DNA of 5,442 bases from Planctomycetota bacterium. Lineage in GTDB: Bacteria; Planctomycetota; Brocadiia; SM23-32. The stretch is taken from NCBI GenBank assembly GCA_018400625.1, contig JAGYMJ010000136.1, forward strand, positions 1 through 5,442, in the 5' to 3' direction. The notes under the pieces are model-generated. The model worked only from the letters and a program-made list of their open reading frames with translations. It was not told where the DNA came from and did no database searches. Numbering within the stretch: position 1 is the stretch's first letter; each line of letters starts with the position of its first letter. The position numbers and the translations under genes were made by a program. This document shows positions 1 through 4,439 of the stretch, one piece after another.

Positions 1-39
1 TCCTGTGCATCAGGATGGTTTTTTACATAATCACCGGTC
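1..39. repeat. Terminal direct repeat, left copy
   Basis: These 39 bases are identical to 5404-5442. They lie in kinase codons for about residues 742-754. Exact identity at both ends, with the reading frame preserved across the join, fits a circular contig overlap. An overlap of odd length is also what a k-mer assembler would leave, so the repeat is probably not a biological duplication. Confidence 0.97.
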
Positions 40-2261
40 TCTTCATAACCGCCCAGAACCTCGGCATAACTGCCGATCTCGATAGACCTTTCCGCTTCTT
101 CCACAAAGCGAGTGACCTTCTCCTCCATCTCCCGTCTCTTCCCCCTTAAGAACCCCTCTTGCTTGCTAATCAAATCACGGGACACCACACCCCTCTCATA
201 TCCGCTATCCACCAGCAGCTTGATGTTATCCCAGTAGTAGTCCGGCTCCAGCTCATCCATCAAATACAAAGTAAAAAGCGCAAACAAACTACGTTCCATG
301 CCGGAGTGATTCTCCCGAAAATACCCATCCACTATCTCTCTATACGAAGAATCATGATACCACCTGAGCCAGAAATCCGCCTCCTCTATAAAAGATTTGG
401 CGCTTCTTAGCAACTTTTTCTGATACCTTTTCCCCGATACGGCTTTCCCCCAGAGCCGCCGGAATTCATCCAGACTATATACCTTCTCCGAACCTAAGTG
501 GAAAGGCGATCCCTCCTCAAGCGCATATGACAGGGTCACGCTGTTATGTCTTTTCAGCTGACGCCAGGTCTCTACCCTCTGGCTGCCCTTAAATTCAAAA
601 AACTGCTCCAGCCAGACCGACAGCTTCGAATCGGGCTTCGACAGTTGCGCGGCAAGCTCATTCTTCACCTCATCATCGGCCCCGAGAATATCCTCCGGCT
701 TGTAGAATAAAAGACTGCCGAACTTGAGCTTCTCTCTGCCCTGAAGCTCCAGCAAAATGCTGCTGAACGCGCGGTCGGGATTAAGTTGACGCACATATTC
801 GCGGCATTTTTCTGCCACTTCTTCCAGCTCCCGTGATTCCAGATAAAGAAAGAGATCGGGATTCTTCGTATCTATCAGATACGACCTGTAGTGCGAAGCC
901 TCGCGCTCGATAGCATCACCTATCTCCTCGAGGCCACCGCATTCAACGCCTCCCTCCGTTGTGTATTTGCGAGAAGGGTCCAGAACATAAACGGCCTTCG
1001 TCAGACCCGCCTCCTTCTCCTGCGGATACTCCTCTTCGACTATTCTCTCCAAGGCAACATAGAGCGGATCCCCCGCATCCTTTAGCCAGTCCTGTATCCT
1101 GCCGCGATAAATATGCTTCCTGGCCGTATACGGATGTTTTGAGAAAAGATCCGGCAGATCTGCCGGATCCTCTACCAATAACTCTTTCCCGCCCTTCAAA
1201 ACGTCAAATCCAAAAGGTTTATATTCATGCTCTACGGTCGTATAGTGGAGCGCTACCTTCTCCCCCCTGAGCCACTTCTGAACCTCATCACATCCCCACC
1301 GCCCGGGCGGATCAACGGTTATCAAGCCCTTTATTAAAGTTTTCAGCTCCTCCGGCATATCTTCTGGCACAGGCACTTTCCCCTTCTCCTTAAGCTTCAT
1401 TATACCCAGATCGCTGGCTCCACTGAACGGATCCTCGCCTGTCCAAATATGGAGCAGCGTTATACCAAAGGAATAATAATCAACGGCTTTGGAAACCTGT
1501 GTCTTGAACGTGCCGTCTTCCTCCGGTTCTACATCATATATCTCGGGAGCGGCATAGCTCTCGGTTCTGGCAACACCCGACATGCGCCTTGACTTGCCCT
1601 CATCCAGAGCAGTGGATATGCCGAAGTCTCCGATTATTATGTCGGTGCCGTTCTCGTTCTTAAAAAATGTGTTCTCCGGCTTTATATCACGATGCACCAC
1701 TCCCTTCGAGTGGCAGAAGTCAAGCGCATAGATAAACTCCTGAACGATCTGCCTGAGCCTCCCGCGGTCCTTTATAGGAAGGTACCTATAACCCCCGTCC
1801 TCGTCCGACTCCACTAAGGAACCACCCGCAGCATACTCCAAAATCTCGCAGAACCTGTCCCCGTGATAACCGTAGTCGATCAGATCCACCACATCGTCGT
1901 GGTGAATCCCTTTCATTCGCTCCAATATGCCCTTATGCGGCCTGAAATTGGGATAGTAGTGCTTCAGGGCATACTTTTCACCCTCCCGCTCCACCAGATA
2001 AACCTCGGCCTCTCCGCTGCTCTGCGCTATAAGCTCCACCACTTTATAGGTGTTTCCGTTAAGAACCAGCTCCGTGCCCGCCATTACGGATACGCCCGCC
2101 GATACCATACGCTCCCCACTGGAAGGCCCTCCGGAAACACCGGAAGAAATAACCTCCCCGCCGGAATCTTGAAGGGTCCCGCTCCTGCCCGAAACGCCGG
2201 AAGAGATTACAGAACCGTCAGCTCTCTCGGTCTCCTTCGGCTTCTCGGGTTTTTTGGACAT
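1..2261 (-). CDS. Membrane-anchored Hanks-type Ser/Thr protein kinase, N-terminal part (residues 1-754)
   Basis: This part encodes a eukaryote-like Ser/Thr kinase that transfers ATP phosphate to Ser/Thr of proteins. The start ATG (2261-2259) has AAGGGG seven bases upstream. Residues 1-60 are a low-complexity Ser/Gly tail. The kinase domain spans about 70-335: ATP-binding K100 in YALK, helix-C E114, catalytic HRD (D192) with K194 and N197, metal-binding DFG (D212), P+1 threonine T233, APE (238-240), helix-F D261, and R321 near the domain end. All catalytic residues are present, but the usual three glycines of the nucleotide loop are replaced (Q80, S82, A85 in an SSGEAEVYLV context). Residues 336-710 are a mainly helical region that I do not recognise. 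A 48-residue repeat starts at F719. There is no stop before the left edge; the frame continues exactly into the right-hand part (4440-5403) if the window is circular. The family call is firm; the substrate is unknown. Confidence 0.93.
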   Translation of the reverse strand, partial: MSKKPEKPKETERADGSVISSGVSGRSGTLQDSGGEVISSGVSGGPSSGERMVSAGVSVMAGTELVLNGNTYKVVELIAQSSGEAEVYLVEREGEKYALKHYYPNFRPHKGILERMKGIHHDDVVDLIDYGYHGDRFCEILEYAAGGSLVESDEDGGYRYLPIKDRGRLRQIVQEFIYALDFCHSKGVVHRDIKPENTFFKNENGTDIIIGDFGISTALDEGKSRRMSGVARTESYAAPEIYDVEPEEDGTFKTQVSKAVDYYSFGITLLHIWTGEDPFSGASDLGIMKLKEKGKVPVPEDMPEELKTLIKGLITVDPPGRWGCDEVQKWLRGEKVALHYTTVEHEYKPFGFDVLKGGKELLVEDPADLPDLFSKHPYTARKHIYRGRIQDWLKDAGDPLYVALERIVEEEYPQEKEAGLTKAVYVLDPSRKYTTEGGVECGGLEEIGDAIEREASHYRSYLIDTKNPDLFLYLESRELEEVAEKCREYVRQLNPDRAFSSILLELQGREKLKFGSLLFYKPEDILGADDEVKNELAAQLSKPDSKLSVWLEQFFEFKGSQRVETWRQLKRHNSVTLSYALEEGSPFHLGSEKVYSLDEFRRLWGKAVSGKRYQKKLLRSAKSFIEEADFWLRWYHDSSYREIVDGYFRENHSGMERSLFALFTLYLMDELEPDYYWDNIKLLVDSGYERGVVSRDLISKQEGFLRGKRREMEEKVTRFVEEAERSIEIGSYAEVLGGYEETGDYVKNHPDAQ
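1148..1169. repeat. Perfect 22-bp palindrome inside the kinase gene
   Basis: The left half, GATCCGGCAGA, is followed immediately by its exact reverse complement, centred on an AGATCT core. It contains three GATC sites spaced nine bases apart and encodes residues 365-371 (DPADLPD), just after the kinase domain. It could form a cruciform or a strong mRNA hairpin, or be a by-product of the repeating Asp/Pro codons. Confidence 0.9.
2130..2210 (-). repeat. Ser/Gly repeats at the kinase N terminus
   Basis: The octapeptide VISSGVSG occurs at residues 18-25 (2187-2210) and 37-44 (2130-2153), and a third degenerate copy (VSAGVS) follows at 53-58. The segment is rich in Ser and Gly and probably unstructured. 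It could carry autophosphorylation sites or act as a linker; no known motif is recognised. Confidence 0.75.
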
Positions 2262-2285
2262 TGTTCAACCCCTTTAATTTGAACA
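2262..2285 (-). promoter_or_regulatory. Hairpin presenting the kinase ribosome binding site
   Basis: On the mRNA strand a perfect 7-bp inverted repeat (TGTTCAA and TTGAACA) encloses a 10-base loop ATTAAAGGGG. The loop carries the AAGGGG Shine-Dalgarno sequence, and the 3' arm ends directly before the kinase ATG. The stem has only two G-C pairs, so it would be weak as RNA. It could tune kinase translation, or the same palindrome could be a DNA operator. The repeat and Shine-Dalgarno are seen directly; the regulatory role is inferred. Confidence 0.5.
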
Positions 2286-2316
2286 TTTCGATTTACCAAC
2301 GCCAAAAGCACATTGG

Positions 2317-2345
2317 ATTGTACCCAAAACCATAATTTTTGACAT
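2317..2345 (-). promoter_or_regulatory. Possible promoter for the kinase gene
   Basis: On the minus strand, ATGTCA (4 of 6 to the -35 consensus TTGACA) is followed after 17 bases by TACAAT (5 of 6 to TATAAT). It lies in the 106-bp gap between phosphatase and kinase, about 55 bases before the kinase start. In AT-rich DNA such matches arise by chance, so the kinase may equally be read from upstream. No terminator is seen between the two genes. Confidence 0.3.
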
Positions 2346-2367
2346 ATAAAGATATACCATATCAGCT

Positions 2368-3123
2368 TTAAAAACCAAAAACTTTCACCAATACAATCGA
2401 GATATTGTCCTCTCCCCCCTTTTCCTTCGCCGCGTTGAGCAACCTATCGAGAGAGTTTCCCGGTTGGGAAATTAAAATTTGCTCGATTTGCTCATCCGTA
2501 AGCATATCTGAAAGGCCATCACTGCATAGCAGAAAAATGTCATCCTCCAGCAAACGCCCACCGGCGGAACTGCAATCCAAAAAAACATCCTCGCCCCCGC
2601 CAAAAGAATTTATAAGTATACTGGAGTCGATATCGGACCGTCCGGTTGCCTCACTCATAGTATGGTCTTCCGACAGCTGTTTTAGAAAACCGTTTCGAAA
2701 CCTGTAAAGCCGGCTATCCCCGGCATTAAGACAATAGGCTGTATCGTTATAAAACAAAAGTCCGATCAGCGTTGCTCCCATACTCTTTCCTGCATCCGTA
2801 TCACTCTCGCCAATAAGCCCGGCATGAATTCGCTCCGCACATTCCCTTATACTGTCGAATAAAACCTCTTCCGGCAGATCGGAATCGAGGTTTTCTATAC
2901 TTTCAACCATCTGACACAGCACCTTCTCGCTCGCCACTTCACCAGCCCGGTGGCCGCCCATCCCATCGGAGACGGCGACAAGAAACCTGCTGCCGGTCTG
3001 TGCGGGATCAACGGTTATGCTGTAGCTGTCGTTTCTGAATATATAATCACCGACCAGCACCATATCTTCATTATTATCTCTAACGCATCCGGCATCGCTC
3101 ACCGCCAAAATATACATTTTCAT
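2368..3123 (-). CDS. PP2C-family Ser/Thr protein phosphatase
   Basis: A metal-dependent protein phosphatase that should remove phosphate from Ser/Thr residues modified by the neighbouring kinase. It is 251 residues long, the usual size for bacterial stand-alone PP2C enzymes of the PrpC/Stp type, with no signal peptide or membrane segment, so cytosolic. The family motifs appear in order: SDxGxxRxxNED at 9-20, DGMGGH at 53-58, GATL at 116-119, NAGDSRLYRF at 133-142, the SEDH element at 151-154, CSDGL at 200-204 and EDNISIVLV at 238-246. The acidic metal ligands are therefore intact (E19/D20, D53, D202, D239), so it should be active. The start is the first ATG of an ATG-AAA-ATG pair, one base after the FHA stop codon. 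GAGGG lies six bases upstream, inside the FHA gene end, so translation is probably coupled to that gene. Confidence 0.95.
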   Translation of the reverse strand: MKMYILAVSDAGCVRDNNEDMVLVGDYIFRNDSYSITVDPAQTGSRFLVAVSDGMGGHRAGEVASEKVLCQMVESIENLDSDLPEEVLFDSIRECAERIHAGLIGESDTDAGKSMGATLIGLLFYNDTAYCLNAGDSRLYRFRNGFLKQLSEDHTMSEATGRSDIDSSILINSFGGGEDVFLDCSSAGGRLLEDDIFLLCSDGLSDMLTDEQIEQILISQPGNSLDRLLNAAKEKGGEDNISIVLVKVFGF

Positions 3124-3124
3124 A

Positions 3125-4297
3125 TCATACCCTCACAGTTCCTGTTTTTCCCGCCTGTTGGCGTTTTATTTGCACGTAAAACTCTAAATTGGCTATCTGA
3201 AGAAAAGCCCCATCGGAAACGGCCTGGGGCTGGTTGGGGCTCAACTTTTTTTTGTTATATGAAGTGCCGTTAAAAGAGCCCAGATCGGTTACAAACCAGC
3301 CTTTAAGGGGTTCCTGTGTTATGCGAAGATGAGTGCTGGAGATCTGAGGATATTTACCGAATATGTCAGCAAACGGACCGTTGGCCCTGCCAATGATTGT
3401 GTCGCTCTCTATATTTATATCGATCCCGAGATTCTTGTTCAGCAGCCGCAGCTCTCCGGTCTCCGCGAACGGATCCTCGGACGTCTTTTCATCGCTCGTT
3501 CCGGAGGTGGAATCGATTTCATCCGTTTTAAGATGATCGGCAGGATAAAGCTGCACCGGCACCCAGTTATCGGGGAAATCCTGGCCTATCAGGTCGTTGA
3601 CCGTATTGAAAGAGCCGTCACTGATCCCCTTGGCGATTTCATTATTGATCCTTGATTTGGCGGCGGAAATCGCCGAGCTTCCCTCCGCCTGCAACCGCTG
3701 GTCGTAATAGACTGTAATGTTTTCGGGAGCTGCATCCTTGTCAAGCACTTTGAACTTTTTCGAAGCACAAAACACTTTTTCAATGTTATCACTACGGTAT
3801 TTGAGTATAATATTCAAAAGGTCTATGCCGGCCTTTGGTGGTTCTACGCGAAATCGAACGACGCGGCGTCCTCCCGGATCCAGGGAAGACACAATTCTGT
3901 TTTCGTCAAGGTCTTCTCCACTTTGAAGCGACAGCCTGACCTGTTTGATAACATGGTCTCCATTGTTCTGGAGGGCGAATTCACACACACATCGGCAATC
4001 TTTCATATAGAATTGATTATCGTTGAATTCGAGAGACACCTCCTCCACCTCCGCGGCATCGTTCTCCCGTATCTTATCCTTACCGGGCAGCTCATCATCC
4101 GAAGCTTGCTCTTTCTTCTCCTGTTTGTTCTCCTCCGATTCAAGCTCTTTGGAGGTGTCTTCGGGCATTTTGCATTTACCATCGGGCCCGGCTTCGGACG
4201 TTGAATTGTCCTCTTTCGGCATAGTGGCTCCGCATTGTTCGCAAAAACTCGCCTTTTCGCTATTGATTTCATTTCCACATTGCGTGCAACTTTTCAT
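3125..4297 (-). CDS. Zinc-ribbon and FHA-domain phosphothreonine-binding protein
   Basis: Predicted cytosolic adaptor that reads phosphothreonine made by the kinase; 390 residues. Residues 4-22 form a zinc ribbon (C4-x2-C7 and C19-x2-C22). An acidic, Glu/Lys/Ser-rich, probably disordered linker covers about 28-85. Residues about 86-186 are beta-rich and end in PGG-xxx-VRFRVEPPKAG, resembling an immunoglobulin-like fold; they contain a tight cysteine cluster C101, C103, C105. A short segment of unknown role (about 190-255) and a second Ser/Thr/Glu-rich linker follow. The FHA domain is at about 281-378 with all the key elements: G303-R304, S320-x2-H323 and N343-G344-T345, so phosphothreonine binding should be intact. 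It is first in the cluster, and its stop TGA is one base from the phosphatase start. The ATG has AAGAGGAA eight bases upstream. The domain calls for the zinc ribbon and FHA are firm; the middle domain is tentative. Confidence 0.94.
   Translation of the reverse strand: MKSCTQCGNEINSEKASFCEQCGATMPKEDNSTSEAGPDGKCKMPEDTSKELESEENKQEKKEQASDDELPGKDKIRENDAAEVEEVSLEFNDNQFYMKDCRCVCEFALQNNGDHVIKQVRLSLQSGEDLDENRIVSSLDPGGRRVVRFRVEPPKAGIDLLNIILKYRSDNIEKVFCASKKFKVLDKDAAPENITVYYDQRLQAEGSSAISAAKSRINNEIAKGISDGSFNTVNDLIGQDFPDNWVPVQLYPADHLKTDEIDSTSGTSDEKTSEDPFAETGELRLLNKNLGIDINIESDTIIGRANGPFADIFGKYPQISSTHLRITQEPLKGWFVTDLGSFNGTSYNKKKLSPNQPQAVSDGAFLQIANLEFYVQIKRQQAGKTGTVRV
3130..3134 (-). promoter_or_regulatory. 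Phosphatase ribosome binding site inside the FHA gene end
   Basis: GAGGG on the minus strand sits within the last sense codons of the FHA gene, six bases before the phosphatase ATG. This supports the first of the two nearby ATGs (3123 rather than 3117) and implies that ribosomes ending on FHA restart on the phosphatase. Confidence 0.7.
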
Positions 4298-4305
4298 GAT
4301 TTAAG

Positions 4306-4313
4306 TTCCTCTT
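4306..4313 (-). promoter_or_regulatory. FHA gene ribosome binding site
   Basis: AAGAGGAA on the minus strand lies eight bases upstream of the FHA ATG at 4297. It is a good Shine-Dalgarno match at normal spacing and fixes the start so that the zinc ribbon is included. Confidence 0.75.
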
Positions 4314-4378
4314 AGGACAAAATTTTATGGGGGCTGTGTTATTCTCGATACCTTTTTTCTTAATTCATCTCACCAAAG

Positions 4379-4417
4379 AAAAAGTTTCCTATGTTTTTCC
4401 CCTTTTCGCGCGGAAAC
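4379..4417 (-). terminator. Weak terminator-like hairpin after the kinase
   Basis: On the minus strand GTTTCC (4417-4412) can pair with GGAAAC (4389-4384), and the second arm is followed directly by TTTTT. The stem is only six pairs, with a 22-base loop, and TTTCC can also pair with a nearer GGAAA. It lies about 20-60 bases after the kinase stop, the expected place, but it is weak and may not terminate. Confidence 0.25.
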
Positions 4418-4439
4418 ACAACATTCTCTCTATAAAACT

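Larger units (their letters stand above)
2262..2367. other. Phosphatase-kinase intergenic gap (106 bp)
   Basis: This AT-rich spacer holds the candidate promoter, the Shine-Dalgarno hairpin and a small near-palindrome at 2351-2363 (GATAT, three bases, ATATC). There is no stem followed by a T-run, so no terminator is called. It is one of only two non-coding stretches longer than a single base on the joined unit. Confidence 0.6.
4298..4439. other. Intergenic gap upstream of the FHA gene (142 bp)
   Basis: This is the largest non-coding stretch, between the kinase stop and the FHA start. It must hold the operon promoter unless transcription runs around a circle, but I find no convincing -35/-10 pair. 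It contains GC-rich patches (CGCGCG near 4407-4412; a run of G at 4329-4333), an AAAATTTT box near 4319-4326 and several A-runs. No DnaA box, iteron set or clear nick site is seen. If the unit replicates alone, this is the most likely place for an origin, but nothing proves it. Confidence 0.6.

Noticed and set aside
959..1270. 103-codon proline-rich open frame on the plus strand
   Set aside because: It is antisense to the kinase middle region, and its proline-rich, low-complexity composition is typical of the shadow of a gene rich in Gly, Arg and Glu codons.
1863..2282. 139-codon open frame on the plus strand
   Set aside because: It lies wholly opposite the kinase gene, whose catalytic motifs are unmistakable. 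Its protein has no recognisable domain and no convincing ribosome binding site.
2339..2361. Perfect TTGACA on the plus strand as a promoter
   Set aside because: No -10 element is found at 16-18 bases, and the only thing downstream on that strand is the antisense of the phosphatase.
4343..4350. TCTCGATA, one mismatch from the TCTTGATA nick site of pC194/phiX174-type rolling-circle origins
   Set aside because: An 8-base match with one mismatch is expected by chance; there is no flanking hairpin and no rolling-circle Rep gene in the window.
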